A stretch of DNA of 64,000 nucleotides from Liolophura sinensis (taxonomy: Eukaryota; Mollusca; Polyplacophora; Chitonida; Chitonidae). Positions within the stretch are counted from its first letter, which is position 1, and each line of letters opens with the position of its first letter. Of this stretch, positions 9,873 through 22,029 are shown piece by piece. The DNA is taken from the NCBI RefSeq assembly GCF_032854445.1, contig NC_088304.1:2232001-2296000 (forward strand), in the 5' to 3' direction. A program made the position numbers and the translations under genes. The notes beneath the pieces were generated by a model. That model worked only from the letters and a program-made list of their open reading frames with translations. It did no database searches and was not told the origin of the DNA.

Positions 9873-10844
9873 CTGCAAAACACAGCAAACAGAGAAAAGT
9901 AAGAATTTTGTACAGCGTTTGTGCACTGAAATACATGCTAACGTCATCAATTCCTAATTCAAGATTTTAACACTTCACAAACGACAGTTCTAATCCATTG
10001 TCTTTAAAATATTTGACAGTCCATGATGAGACACAATAATCAGTTTGCGACGTAGCGGATAATTACAAATTATAATGTAATGGGCTGGTGAATAAACACA
10101 TTTTGTTTGTGCACACAGGTTGAATCCGAGTGGCATTAAGGAGCGATACTTAAATGAAACGCCCGATTTTATGTCTTAATAAGGAGTTTAAAATGGGGCA
10201 TAACATATAAAAGTAAAGAAACTATTCTCAGTTTTTTTCTTGGAAAATGGGTTTAAACTACAATTTTCCTAAAGCCCCATCTGTCAGACCGGAAATGAAG
10301 TAGACTGCTGTCAACGATAGTTGTCAAAACCACTTCTGTTTGGGGGGGGGGGGGACAACCCGGATGGGGAGAGAGGGGCGTTATATAAGCTGGTTCCCAG
10401 TATGTTCATCGGTGACGTCACTTCCGGATATTCCCGTCTATTGACGGAAAATATGCACAAAGCAGAGGGGTTAACAAAAAATATACAATGCACTCCAAAA
10501 ATGAAATATATTTTGTCATTTTGAGATGGGGGGCATATTTGTCTTTATTTCCTTCAAACAGGTCCCTTTCCATGTTAACTGAGGTTATCAGTCAGGTTTG
10601 TTTCCGACAAGCAGAAAACTTCTTTACAATGTTGAAATTATTGGACGACACTGAATAATTATTTCAACGGAAATCAAAAATATTTATTAAAATGTGGATT
10701 ATAAATTTGAGATATCTAAAAGTCTGTTCCACGAATCTGAAATTTCTTTTGACATATCGTCTATCGTTTATACCTCGGTCAAAGATCGTTACTTATCTTT
10801 AATTGCGAGGTACAATATAATTAAAAGATATACAGCATAGAATG

Positions 10845-11115
10845 AATGAATGCCTGGCGTTTAATGTCGTAGTTAACAGGTTTTGAGTCATATAATGTCG
10901 AGGAGTCATTAGGTGTGTACTTATACTGTGTCTTCTTGTCTGAAGACACCAGACGTGGTACCGCATCCAGTCACATTATATTGGCACCGGGCCAACCAGC
11001 CCTGTTTCCTAGCAATAATCTGTCAGTGCTGAGCTCCAAGCATCATTTTTAAACTCTTTGACCCGACCTGGATTAGATCCCGTGTCTCCCGACTTCGAGG
11101 CGGACGCGTGTTAGA
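10845..11115 (-). mobile_element. tRNA-derived SINE, minus orientation
   Basis: On the minus strand it starts with a tRNA-like head (around 11050-11110, with GGCGGACGCGTG and CGACTTCGAGG in plus-strand view). It passes through a middle with GTCTTCAGACAAGAAGACAC-like words and ends in the tail ACGACATTAAACGCCAGGC followed by repeated ATTC. A related plus-strand copy is at 17020-17310. Confidence 0.65.
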
Positions 11116-11186
11116 TCCCGGGTCAAGTACCACGTCAAGTATTATTCTCCCCATTTCATATTTCTTTATTCATTCCATGTGTGAAT

Positions 11187-11320
11187 ACAACCGTACTCAA
11201 GAATATTTCATTTATACGACGGTGGCCACCATTATGGTGGGAGGAAACTGGGGAAAACCCAGGGGAAAACCATGGTCATCAGCAATCTGCTTAATGGTCT
11301 TCCCACATCTTCCCACGACG
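11187..11320 (-). mobile_element. SINE fragment (ATTATGGTGGGAGGAAAC family)
   Basis: Contains CGTACTCAAGAATATTTCA, the core ATTATGGTGGGAGGAAAC and AACCCAGGGGAAAACCATGG, as in the more complete copy at 28985-29262. Its counterpart in block copy 2 is at 60865-60990, so it predates the duplication. Confidence 0.7.
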
Positions 11321-12649
11321 ACCGCTTTTAGAAAGGTTTATTATCACACATTACATAAGCTAACAAAAGCTAGTCGTTCAGTTTGATTTGGGATACACAC
11401 GCTAGTTTGCACAATCACATGTGTAATGCTTCAAAATAGCGTTATCATGCACATGTCGAAATGATTTCTGCGTAATTTTTGATATTTTTCTGACATGTAA
11501 AAAACCCAAAGCATGAACTACGTAAAGAATTTAACTTGAATGACGAGGATTTTTAAAGAGAGGTCGAAGTGAAATAGATGCCATCATTTAAAAGTTGATC
11601 AAATTTCCCTGTTGAAAAACCCGGGGGTCACGAAGAAACCGCTGGATCTCACACAGTCTTGACAATAACTGACAAACCGACTGACAGAACCAGCCAGAGT
11701 TGAATTCGAACCAGCCACCTCATTAGTCAAGGGCTAGTGTAAGAATATTGGTAATCAAACACACGATTTATTTATTATTTGATTGTTACTATAGTAATAG
11801 TATAGTTTGACTTTTACTATAGTGGACAGTTTAATGGCTGGAGGATCTGTCATAAACCACCGACCTTTGAGAAAGTACTGACGAACTTTCCCATACGTGA
11901 CATACATATATGCATAAAAATATTGGCGGAAGACTACAAACGCTAAGACTGCAAACCGCCACAGGAGCGTCGTTGACCGCTAATTCTCCTAAGAGCAGGA
12001 AAACGGGGGAATCTACAAATTCCCGGTCCAAGGTCGGTTTTGAAGTGAAGTACCTTCAATCACTAGATCAGGGTTCGCTCCCTCGAACACACGAGCTTGT
12101 GTGTTTATGGGCCTCTCGATCAAATGAGTCATCGTCACGGCTGGATTTATTCATCATTTTATATAACCTTTTTACGTTGACAGTTTTGGTTCAATGTTGC
12201 AAAATAATTTACGACAGCTTCTTAATCGAGTCAATGACAGCGTTAAACTTCTATGTTTATCTTCTGACTATGTAAATGGATGGGGCTAAGAGAGGGTCGT
12301 TAAAATCATAGCACATTCCTTCACAAAACGTTACAGCTGCCTTCTTATCTCGAAGAACAGTACTCTGAAGTTAGGCTAAGTGCGCATGCGCAGGGTCAGT
12401 ATGCACCATCTGGGTGAAGAACCAATAACACTACGATTAAAAATTTAATGTCTTTGTCCACCCTGTCTGCACTAGGATACTGGTAAGAATGAAACAATTT
12501 CCCGAGATTTGGTCTAGCGTTTTAGTTTTGCCTACTATTTATCTAGTAAATTTGCCAACTTCAACTCCCAAAACTTGTAAGATAAACCAAAGCATCTTGT
12601 CACCTTGGCAGCCTCCAGTGGGATGGGTAATAGCCATGAGCAGAACATT

Positions 12650-12755
12650 TCCAGTCAGTGACCGGGAACTCTTCATTTCGGTGTAGTATCATCCAATCAG
12701 TGCCCCAGAACTCTTCAGTTCGGTGTAGTATCATCCAGTCAGTGCCCCAGAACGA
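12650..12755 (+). repeat. ~46-bp tandem repeat, about two units
   Basis: GAACTCTTCATTTCGGTGTA and GAACTCTTCAGTTCGGTGTA with the shared continuation GTATCATCCA(A/G)TCAGTG. It lies in the part of block A absent from copy 2. Confidence 0.7.
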
Positions 12756-13435
12756 TGGCAAATCTTGCATCCAATGCACCAATTGCACATGTTTGACCTA
12801 ATTCCCGTTCTGAATGACCACAAGCAACAAGTTGTCAGACTTCTACCCTTCTATCCTTTTGAAAGACTCCATACAGTAATAATTTAGCTTGGCTGATGTT
12901 CTTCTTTTAGAGAGTTAATGATACCAGACAAGAACTAAAATATTAAAAAAGAATGTTTTTCACCCTTTCACAGCCTCATTTTTGTCTAACAAAATAACGA
13001 CATATATTGATTTAAAATCATCTACCTGTACATATATATTGAGGTCTTTGACTTCCCCAGGGGATTGAATTGATCTACATTGACTGATTTTATCAACACC
13101 CTTTCATATTGCAAGATGGTTTTGGTTTATTTTTGTGTATTATTTGATTGTTTTCTATCGTCACACCCACGAAATTTCATCTTATAAGATATCGGTCAAT
13201 TTTAAACGTCGCCATATTGGTGGCAGACAAGTGATTCTCAACAAAACGTTAGACTGTGCAAACGACCTCACCACTGAGTGTTGCTACCAAAACCCCACAA
13301 ACGAAGAGCAGTGAGCACGGATGTTAGGGGGCGTGTAATTTACTACTATTTATGCATTTACATCAACAGCTAAAATAAAACCCTGACTGAGTTAAATTGA
13401 CACGAAGTTGTATACACCGAATACGTGTGACAATT

Positions 13436-13700
13436 TACCAGCTATCACACTGTCCTTGTTGTTCTGGTTTTACTCTCTATGCTGTAGCCGTATTTCACCC
13501 AACATATGTAACAATTTATCAGCTATCACACTGATGTAACAATTTATCAGCTATCACCCAACATATGTAACAATTTATCAGCTATCACGCTGTCCTTGTT
13601 GCTCTGGTTTTACTCTCTATGCTGTAGACGTATTTCACCCAACATATGTGACAATTTATCAGCTATCACACTGTCCTTGGTGCTCTGGGTTTACTCTCTA
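13436..13700 (+). repeat. ~80-bp tandem repeat in block A
   Basis: Units carry CAATTTATCAGCTATCACAC, TGTCCTTGTTGCTCTGG, TTTTACTCTCTATGCTGTAG and TATTTCACCCAACATATGT. One unit is internally deleted around 13528-13560. The homologous array in copy 2 is at 62345-62580, with an 81-bp (27-codon) step. Confidence 0.8.
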
Positions 13701-14943
13701 TACATTTTTTTCGGAATGTCTGTTCAAAAGATACCGGTACCTAGGGTGTGACTATGATTCCTTACTGGCCCATCTGATGCATCGCCTGTACCTCGCCCCA
13801 ACTCTCCCTGCACGAAACGCCCCGGCAATCATAAATAATGTTACAGATATACAGGTAATGGAATGTAATTACCTTATTTTTGTTTGTCAATGTCTTTTGT
13901 CCACTAATTACAGCGAACAAACACTTCTTTTTGACATGAAAGAAAAGTTTACTGGCAGCAAAATGTGGCTAAAGAAATCCAGGAAACACATGCCATTTCG
14001 GGAGTACATCTTCGATGCAAACAGAAGCCATTATTTTCTTCGGTATAAACGCTACATATTCAAAAAGCCTTTTTCAGCAAAGACGTGTATGAACAGAGAA
14101 TATAGGGATCTACGCTCTCCTAATCAAGTATAATTACTCCGCAATGTTAAATAAAACAACGGCCTCTTGTCAGCATGACTATATCACTTATGTTTGAGCC
14201 AGGGAATTTCCGGTCTCGTGTTACTCACCCAAAAGCGGACTGTTCGATATTTCTACGGATAAATAACGATAGAAAACAAACATTGTACGACATTGTTACT
14301 TATTGAGCTTAATACGGCATCACAAAGTGACAGCTGGAATTGATGTGTAATTGACGGGATGACCACAGCTTAGTAGCCAGGCCTGTTCAATGTTTCATCT
14401 CCAGAGGCCTAGGGAGCAAATGAAAAGTGTATTTTACTAAAACATATTGAAAATTTGTTAGCTAATGTGGAAGTTCAGCTACCTTTGTCGGAATGTGTGC
14501 CGCAAAATCAGAAAAGGGCGTTCACATTCAGTATTATGAGAATAATCTAAGTAAACTCGATATTCTCACGTTCCTTGTTCTAGAAAACATGCAGCCATGG
14601 CTTCATAAAACAGGTACTTAGTAATAGTATATCGCCTTGCTGAAAACACGGTATAAAGTAGGGAAAATTGTGCATTGAGTTTTGCTGGCGGATACGAGGC
14701 CTTTCAGAGAAATACACCTACCTGTTTTTCACTCAATTTGAATGTTGAGTGACATTTTGCAAATTACAGATTTTCAGACATGACTTTTCAATAACAACAC
14801 TTGTCAACTTTAACCCGCATAATTAGCTACTCGTATAGCCAAACAGTGCTGCTCGGTGCTACTGGTATGTAATTTTGTACGGTATAGACACTACATCTTC
14901 CGTAGCTTTTCCCGAAATCAAAATATCCCACCAATAAAATTAT

Positions 14944-15099
14944 ACAGTGCTATAATATGTTTGAATAAAATTAAAGAAATGTTTCGACATCTGATTCCGA
15001 TAAACATAAAGTTCAAACCACTGAAGAAAGCATTGGATATTCACTGTGTGGAATATATTTTTATATGGTTGAGTCGAAAAACGTAGGGGATGTGTGTGG
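14944..15099 (+). repeat. 156-bp segment identical between the two block copies
   Basis: Identical by eye to 63519-63674, starting ACAGTGCTATAATATGTTTG and ending ACGTAGGGGATGTGTGTGG. The flanking duplicated DNA differs at many positions. A frame of 76 codons without an ATG start spans it in both copies, but identity covers all codon positions, so this is not evidence of coding. Confidence 0.8.
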
Positions 15100-17019
15100 C
15101 ACAACAAATGCCTCTGCCTCCATCCATTATATTGGTAATAAAAATGATAAGTGCCAGAAAAGGAAAAAAGTTTAAAAAAATGAAAAGGTATATTCTGGAT
15201 TTGAACCCGACTAGCAGGTATCACGTACAATGGGATTAGTATAATAGACCAGTGTAGAAATTATGTGGCTTTGATCTTCTGCTCATACAGCCGAGAACAG
15301 AACACCACGCGGTAAACTGACGAGAAAAGTTTAATTTTGAAAAGTTTTTTTTTTGGCGACTGCGTGAAAAGGGCAACTAGAAAGGGAATTTTTGTTTGAA
15401 ATTCATGGCCCTCAGGAGAAGGAGGTCTGAGAAATGTTTTTTGTTTGATTCAGTTGTGCATTTTTTTACTTTCATTGGCCAGCCTAAGTTAGAAAGGATT
15501 CATATTAAAAGGATTAAACTGTCATCCAGCTATAGTCACGTGTTCCAAATTTTAGACAGAAAAAATCGGTTCTGTGATTCTAGAGAAGAATATTCTAAAG
15601 CGGTTATCATACAAAACCAATATGGCCGCCAAGTCAAGTGACATAAGGCGACACATTTTTGATATGCGCTACCTCAGACCATAACCAAGCATTGTGTAAC
15701 GTTTCAATAGATTTGGTCTGGCGGTTTTCTCTGTAGCTGGCCAACAACAGTATGGTTAATAATGCTGACAATTTCAGCAGGACATCCCCCATATATGCCC
15801 CAGAGTGCCGATACCCTAATAATAATAGCGCGCTAGCAAACCTTTTATAGATGTCCATATTCCTATATTTAATGCCGGCTTAATAATGATTATTCTACGT
15901 TCTGTACATATCTGTATAATACAATAGGAAGTTGGTTACTCCAAAGATACCACAGTGAAAAATATAGCGATTCAGTATAGTATGCACAATAGTAGTATAA
16001 TGCAGTATAGACCTGAAGCAATTCTTTGTCGGACAAGGCAAGTGGAAATGTATTGGTATTTTGCTGGGACAGCTGGCATTAGTAAAACGATGGTCAAAGC
16101 CAATCCACACTAAACCAGTGTTGTTCATAACTGAGTAAAGAATCCTGACATGAAAGCCTCACATGAGCTTTAGAAGCTTATGTAAATTATATACAGTATT
16201 AACAAATTGTTCAGTAAACTGACCTGCTGTTTAACCATCTATCCCTGTGACATATGGTTTCCCAGTAAAATGTTAAAATATGGATTTAGCGCGTTCTATT
16301 ACGTAACAGGCAAACGATCAACTTCTCTGCGTTTTAACACAAATCTCTAACCTGCGAACCTGGCAGGGAAAACCTTTATAGGCTTTTAAAAATGCTGATA
16401 AAATGCTGAGAAATCTGTGATCGACATTCCTGCCCGACCGCTCCCACAGTTGAGTAAAAACTAGCAGACGAGAAATTCTGTGTCCCGTTATGAAACATTG
16501 TCATTAGAGAACAATTACATTTTGCTGAAAGGATATTTTACGTTTAGATTAACCATATCCTCGTACACAAAATACTAGATATTTCGCGAGATATACTGAG
16601 AATTAAATATCCACATATATATGTACATCACACCTTGGAAAGTTCGTCAGTAACTTGCGAAAGGTCTGCGCCTCTCCCTTAAAACGGACCGAGACATTAT
16701 ACAAGTGGAAAAGACCTCAATATCTCGTTAAGCTTCCAATAAAAATGAATTGGCCAGTTTTGGCCCAAACGAAGTGGAGCTCACCCACTGGCTAGTTTTT
16801 AACGCAAACGACATGGAACTCACCTAATGGTTCGTTTGGGTGGCATGCACGTTCCCCAGATATGTCCCCATAGTACACTTTTGGGATATCATGGACTTGC
16901 AGTAACAAAAGCACGTAACAAACAGAGCATAAACACTGGCATATTCTGGTCAGGATGATAGGACGATACATTTACATTCTTACTTGTACGTGCCACAATA
17001 ATAAAACACAACTTCATCT

Positions 17020-17310
17020 GACCGCGTCGGTGTCCTAATGGTTAGAGCGTCAACCTAGAGGTCGGGGGACCAAGGGATCTGGGGTCATACTACACACTGA
17101 AAACGTGTTTGCAGCAGCCTTGTTTGGCGATCAGCACTGAGAGGTAACAGCAAGAAAATGTTACTGGTTGGCCCGATGTATAATGTGACTGGTGGAGTGT
17201 CGTGTTTGGTGTCTTCGGCATGATGTTTCAGTGGCGGCAGCACTTTGGCGGCATGAACCCGCCCTGCTATAAGAAGACACAAAATATGTGATACACCTAA
17301 TGACTCCTTG
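17020..17310 (+). mobile_element. tRNA-derived SINE, plus orientation
   Basis: A tRNA-like head at 17021-17090 shows an A-box-like TCCTAATGGTTAGAGCG, then GAGGTCGGGGGACC. The body has CAGCACTGAGAGGTAACAG and GGTGTCTTCGGCATGATG, and the end ACACCTAATGACTCC. The same family as 10845-11115 in reverse. The head has lost the expected tRNA 3' pairing, so it is not a tRNA gene. Confidence 0.65.
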
Positions 17311-17344
17311 TTGTCAGATGAATGAAAAAGTGTTAATACTGGGT

Positions 17345-17420
17345 ACTATAAAAGACGTACAGCACAGAGTCCAGAGAAGCGATGACAGTGTGATAGTTGG
17401 CATACGACTCCATGTACAAT
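17345..17420 (+). repeat. Dispersed repeat R1, copy 2 (fragment)
   Basis: AAAAGACGTACAGCACAGAG, then GCGATGACAGTGTGATAGTT, as in the copies near 29809 and 45020. Only the left part is kept. Confidence 0.55.
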
Positions 17421-18384
17421 CAGGAAATATATAGGTCAACTGCTTACCTTGCTGTTTATTGGTCTAAAATTCACCAGCTCTGCAGACGGAGTGAAGGAAA
17501 ACGGCAGCTTGAAATATGTCGATTTTTCCATTTTTTTTCCTAGGAAAGACTTTAACACCTTCGTCTTGGCACTTATTGTGTAACTCGATACCACTGTACT
17601 ACAAATACCACAGTATTATTGGAATCTGACTCAACGGTGTCCGGTTATACAACAAACACCGCTAATGTGTTAAATCATTAAAAAAAACAATTGCGGGCTT
17701 CTACCCATTTCAATAATACTATTTCAATATTTGAGAATTACCGCATGTTAGATTTTGGCTCATCACCTGTCAACAGTTTTTCTATTGCTATGCCCATAGG
17801 AGTGACAGGAGAGTTATTCGGAAGATTAGGCCTGATGATGTCATAATGTGGATAGTGAAAGAAGAAAAAATGTTTTCTTCATGTTGCATTAAAACATGGA
17901 TTATGTATGTTCTGGTCTTTCATAATTCTGGAATACAGCGAAAATTTACTTCGCAGATGGACAAACTATTAATATTTTATCTCATTAATTAATTAATTTA
18001 TTCACTTTAATGCCATGAACACTCAAGACTTTTTAACTGATGGCGACAGGTTTCGTGAATGGAGAAAACTGGAGTGCCAAGTGAAAACTACCGACCTTAG
18101 ACAAGCTACTGGCGACGTAAAGATATATCAACACAGCGTAACTGGAAGGCACGTGACTTTCAAACAATATGATTATGCAATGTGCACGTTGCTAATAAAG
18201 ACGTGGAATACTTATGTTGCCAGTGGTGACGAGCAATATGAAATGTAAGCAGGCAGGATGGGTATAACTTCAAAAGATAGTAAAACGTGGAAGATTATAA
18301 TTTTTATAATCATTTATACAAACATGTTTATATCTGAGGGTAACTAACATTTATCAGATGTGGGTAGCAAAGCGTTTGATTTTA

Positions 18385-18612
18385 TTTGTTTATTTGCTTG
18401 GTGTTTTATTCCGTACTTAAGAAAATGTCATTTATACGAGGGCAAACAGTATTGTGGTAAGATGAAACCGGGCAGAAACCGGAGGAAACCCATGACCATC
18501 AGCAGGTTGCTGGAAAACCTTCCGAGGTATGGCAGGAGAGGAAGCCAGCATGAGTTGGACTTGAACTCCTGTCCGGCATGGGTCATGGGTCATGGGTCAT
18601 GGTGACGCGCTG
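18385..18612 (-). mobile_element. SINE copy, minus orientation, degraded head
   Basis: Carries GTGTTTTATTCCGTACTTAA, GGCAGAAACCGGAGGAAACC, GACCATCAGCAGGTTGCTGG and GAGAGGAAGCCAGCATGAG, then a short CATGGGT tandem run where the tRNA-like head should begin. Confidence 0.7.
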
Positions 18613-19235
18613 GCGTCCTTATGGCTACATTGACAGTAATTAAGGTATATGGTGAAGGAAACATGCCAGAAACGGGAAACTGTTCTGACTTTCAAATTAA
18701 TAACTGAAGGATAATATCCAAAATCAGAAGAAAGAAAGAAAAAGAGAAAAATTCGATTTTAAAACTAGGTAAATACAGAAATAATTAATAGTTCGAAGAT
18801 CAGATTAAATTTAGTTTGTTTATACATGTGTACAATAAATTAATATGTTTAAAAACATATGTTAAATATGTAACAACAGCATCACAAGCAACTGTTATTA
18901 AAGGACAGAAATACAAGGTCAACTGCTTGTCACAGCTGTGTCCAAATTATGTTTTATTTTTCATTAGGGCATAACACGAGAGAGAGTTGGTGAGCATTTC
19001 TCATGCCAGTCTGGTGTAAGGGCTAATGTCATATTCTGTTCACTGTTTTCGACAAAAGATTTTATTACTCAATCCTAGCAAGAATTCCCAGAGCATTTTT
19101 TATGTGCCTTAACTATATATTTGTACCATTCTTAATGTGAACACATATTTTTAGAAAACATAAAACCTTCTGAGTGAGTTTCAGAGACAGGCTTAATGCT
19201 GGCCACCGTCGCATGAGAGGTCACATAGTCACACG

Positions 19236-20140
19236 AGTAACACGAGTGGTTAGTTTTATCAGCTGGCGACGTCACCTAATTTACCAGCCTGCCCTTCGTA
19301 TTCATTTAACGTGGTTAGTTTTATCAGCTGGCGACGTCACGTAAACTATAAGCCAGCCATTCACACCCATTTAACGTGGTTAGTTTTATCAGCTGGCGAT
19401 ATAAGCTGTTATAAGCTAGCCCTTAACACTAAGTTAACGTGGTTGGCTTTATCAGCTGGCGACGTCACCTAATCTATCAGCCAGCCATTGACACTCAGTT
19501 AACGTGGTTAGATTTATCAGCTGGCGACGTCACCCTATCTATAAGCCAGCTCTTCACACTCAGTTAACGTGGTTAGCTTTATTAGCTGGCGACGTCACCT
19601 AATCTATCAGCCAACCACTGACACCCAGTTAACATGGTTAGTTTTATCAGCTGGCGACGTCACCTAATCCATCACCCTGCCATTCACACCCAGTTAACGT
19701 GGTTTGTTTTATCAGCTGGCGACGTCACGTAAACTATAAGCCAGCCCTTAACACTAAGTTAACGTGGTTGGCTTTATCAGCTGCCGCCGTCACCTAATCT
19801 ATCAGCCTGCCATTGACACCCAGTTAACGTGGTTAGATTTATCAGCTGGCAACGTCACGTAAACTTCTAGCCAGCCATTCACATCCAATGAACGTGGTTA
19901 GTTTTATCAGCTGGCGACGTCACCTAATCTATCAGCCTGCCATTCACACCCAGTTAACGTGGTTTGTTTTATCAACTGGCGACGTCACGTAAACTATAAG
20001 CCAGCCCTTAACACTAAGTTAACGTGGTTGGCTTTATCAGCTGCCGCCGTCACCTAATCTATCAGCCAGCCATTGACACCCAGCTAATGTGGTTAGATTT
20101 ATCAGCTGGCGACGTCACGTAAACTTCTAACCAGCCATTC
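19236..20140 (+). repeat. ~64-bp minisatellite, 14 units, rich in CRE-like and E-box words
   Basis: Each unit is about 62-65 bp with the pattern CGTGGTTAGTTTTATCAGCT, then GGCGACGTCAC, a CTATAAGCCAGCC-like stretch and CACCCAGTTAACGTGG. Nearly every unit keeps CAGCTG (an E-box) and most keep GACGTCAC (containing the CRE core ACGTCA). A two-unit variant block (ending TAACACTAAGTTAACGTGG with GCCGCCGTCACC) occurs near 19705-19800 and again near 19970-20060, a sign of internal amplification. It lies in the gene 1 intron, 1.7-2.6 kb downstream of the proposed first exon. Confidence 0.85.
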
Positions 20141-21805
20141 AACGACATTTTTTCTCCACTGAAGGCGAAGATTATTTAGGATTATTTTCAAAGCAGATGC
20201 CATCACTTCTAGTTTTGATATTTCAGAAACGCAATGAAAGTCACTCATATCTCTGCATCAATGGGATTCGAACTCTCTCAAGTATTTCGGTGTACCTTCA
20301 TGCAGCAGCCAAAGTAAAACAAGTCAAAACGGACAGGTGGCTAAATATTTGAACCCTATCATATCTAGTGTACCATTCCCATACATAAACATAAACGAAA
20401 AGAAGGAATACATTGTCATCAGATATCAGTGGTTGTATTTTTGATCCATTGCCAATAGTCACCAGGAAGAAGACATCGTTGCAAGACTGAGTCAGTGTAC
20501 CTGTTCTAAACTGTAGTGACTGGTTTCACGCAGCTCCCATGTTAAGCAGATAAGTGGAGTCTGCCATGTTGTTAAAGATCTTTAAATTGTATCACATAAC
20601 GTAAACCATCCAGTGATATTTTGTGTATGGATTTTCCTTGTTTCCCACTCATTTCGCCCATTTCATTGGCTATCAGATAACAGGGTCACCAAGCTGTTTT
20701 AACGGAGAATCAGCTTATGTGTATCAGCGGGAGTAACGAACTGAAGCATGGTGAGGTATTTTCGTTAATAATATGAGCGTAAACCAAGAGCGGGAAAATC
20801 CATTCCACCCACTGGCCCGTTTTGGCGCGCAACAACTCAACACCAAACTCTATATGCCGAACACTTGGACTTTTCACCAACACGGACCTCAAACAAATCC
20901 GATGGGGAGCAAACACGTCGACCATTGGTTCGTTTTGGCGCGATGAACCCGTCATTCCATAATCTACCAGCCGACTTGGTTTACCCATCTTTTCACCCGA
21001 CGTAGCGTTCAGTCCGCACTACCTTACATCGCGGACTCAGCTACACGACCGTGTATACTACTGACGTCGTCTAGACTCCAGGCACATTGAGAGCGGGGGA
21101 ATGTAAAAACTTCCTGTCTCTGGCTGTATTTTAACCCACCACTCGCCATCCATACATTTTAGCAAGGCAAAAAAAAAATCGTTACGCAGCTGCTTTTCAT
21201 CATGACGTATGTCAGGTACCTGAGGAAGAGCCGTGCTTGTCTCCAGTTTACATGCACAGTACCTAACACCACTCCCCCCTTCCCGTTAAAATTAACAACT
21301 TAATGTTTTGAGTGTACAATTAATCTGACCGCCGTCAACCTTAGCTAAAACAGTTGCGCTTTTATGCGGCTCCAAAATACCCACAGTTGACGAATAACAC
21401 CCATTAGCTAAACGCTAAAGTGAACCAAATGCTTTGTCCCCGCACAACACATACAAATACTCGAATGTTCGAACTGAATAAAATATATATCAGAGAATTT
21501 TGGTAGTTTTGGTGAGCATGAAGTAATTATTTATATATGGGCTCCGTTTAATGACAGATGGTTGTCAACAGTAATTCTATGCTTATTTGCGGCACTCTGT
21601 ACTTCCCACTCCTCAGTGTTTATGGTTATGTTAGTCACCTCTTTGTTGAGCGTCACTCATATTTCTAACTATGTCAAGCGGGTTCACTTCAAACTATTTA
21701 CTGCAAAGGATGAAAACCTATAACACGGTCCATATATATAAATAGATACAGCGTGCTTTTGGGCACATTGCAGGTATATTGTAGATACAAAATGACATGA
21801 CTTAC

Positions 21806-21840
21806 ATGGTTTTGTAGATCTTAGAGACTCCAAGCTTCAT
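21806..21840 (-). CDS. Proposed first coding exon of sulfotransferase gene 1
   Basis: On the minus strand this reads ATG plus ten codons (MKLGVSKIYKT) and two extra bases, then the perfect donor GTAAGT at 21805. The two leftover bases match the one base at the start of the 8765-9872 exon, so the frame joins and gives a short basic cytoplasmic tail before the membrane anchor, as expected for a Golgi type II enzyme. The 34483-34523 exon has a related layout: both follow ACAGAAA(AA)AC, begin ATGAAGC and end AAAACCNN before GTAAGT. The upstream flanks also align (GACCAGC, CACGTGCC). The intron would be 11,933 bp. Splicing is inferred from sequence, not seen. Confidence 0.68.
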
Positions 21841-21930
21841 GTTTCTGTACCTGAAGACTTTCAATTATCACAATGTCTGGCGCTGGTCATAACCTTGGCA
21901 CGTGTTGTATTATTTATCTGCTGTCGGTAT
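21841..21930 (-). promoter_or_regulatory. Promoter-like region of sulfotransferase gene 1
   Basis: Minus-strand view: CCATACCGACAGCAGATAAA, then ACAACACGTGCC, TTATGACCAGCGCC and CAGGTACAGAAAC just before the ATG. AGATAAATA is a possible TATA-like site ~75 bp before the ATG, and CACGTG is an E-box. The 38472-38537 region shares CCATACCGAC, ATAAA and CACGTGCC; the 34390-34482 region shares GACCAGC and ACAGAAA. Confidence 0.5.
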
Positions 21931-22029
21931 GGTGACCAGGGCGAGAATCGATAATGTACTGTGTGCGCAGTTGAAGAGAGCATCACATGCGCACGCGCAG
22001 GAAATCTTCATGCATCCAGTTAATTCAGG

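Larger units (their letters stand above)
11137..16270 (+). repeat. Large duplicated block A (copy 1)
   Basis: Collinear, in the same orientation, with 60812-64000. Matching landmarks include AAGTATTATTCTCCCC at the left edge, a SINE fragment, ACGTTAGACTGTGCAAACGA, the ~79-bp repeats, and a 156-bp identical segment. This copy has extra DNA at about 12045-12820 and 15180-15925 that copy 2 lacks. No functional gene is recognised; the longest frame (13648-14133, 161 codons) is not conserved in copy 2. Confidence 0.85.
9873..21805 (-). other. Proposed intron of sulfotransferase gene 1
   Basis: The donor GTAAGT is at 21805-21800 and the acceptor TTTTGCAG ends at 9873. Inside are two SINEs of one family, SINE fragments of another, the duplicated block A (11137-16270), and the CRE/E-box minisatellite. 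Stretches 9884-10840, 16280-17015, 17425-18380, 18615-19230 and 20145-21800 show no gene. In the last, bases 20790-20960 hold related words (CCCACTGGCCCGTTTTGGCG, CATTGGTTCGTTTTGGCGCG), also seen in weaker form at 16750-16860. Confidence 0.6.

Noticed and set aside
9624..9950. 108-codon frame on the minus strand over the sulfotransferase exon start
   Set aside because: It is an out-of-frame shadow of the sulfotransferase exon and runs into its intron.
13648..14133. 161-codon frame in block A copy 1
   Set aside because: The homologous region in copy 2 (62500-62830) stops early and differs in frame, so the frame is not maintained.
14856..15086. 76-codon frame present in both copies of block A (also 63431-63661)
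   Set aside because: It starts with GTG rather than ATG, and the identity includes silent positions over 156 bp, so it shows conversion or general constraint, not coding.
17021..17098. tRNA gene
   Set aside because: An A-box-like start is present, but the acceptor-stem pairing is missing and a SINE body follows directly; it is a SINE head. The same applies to 29208-29262.
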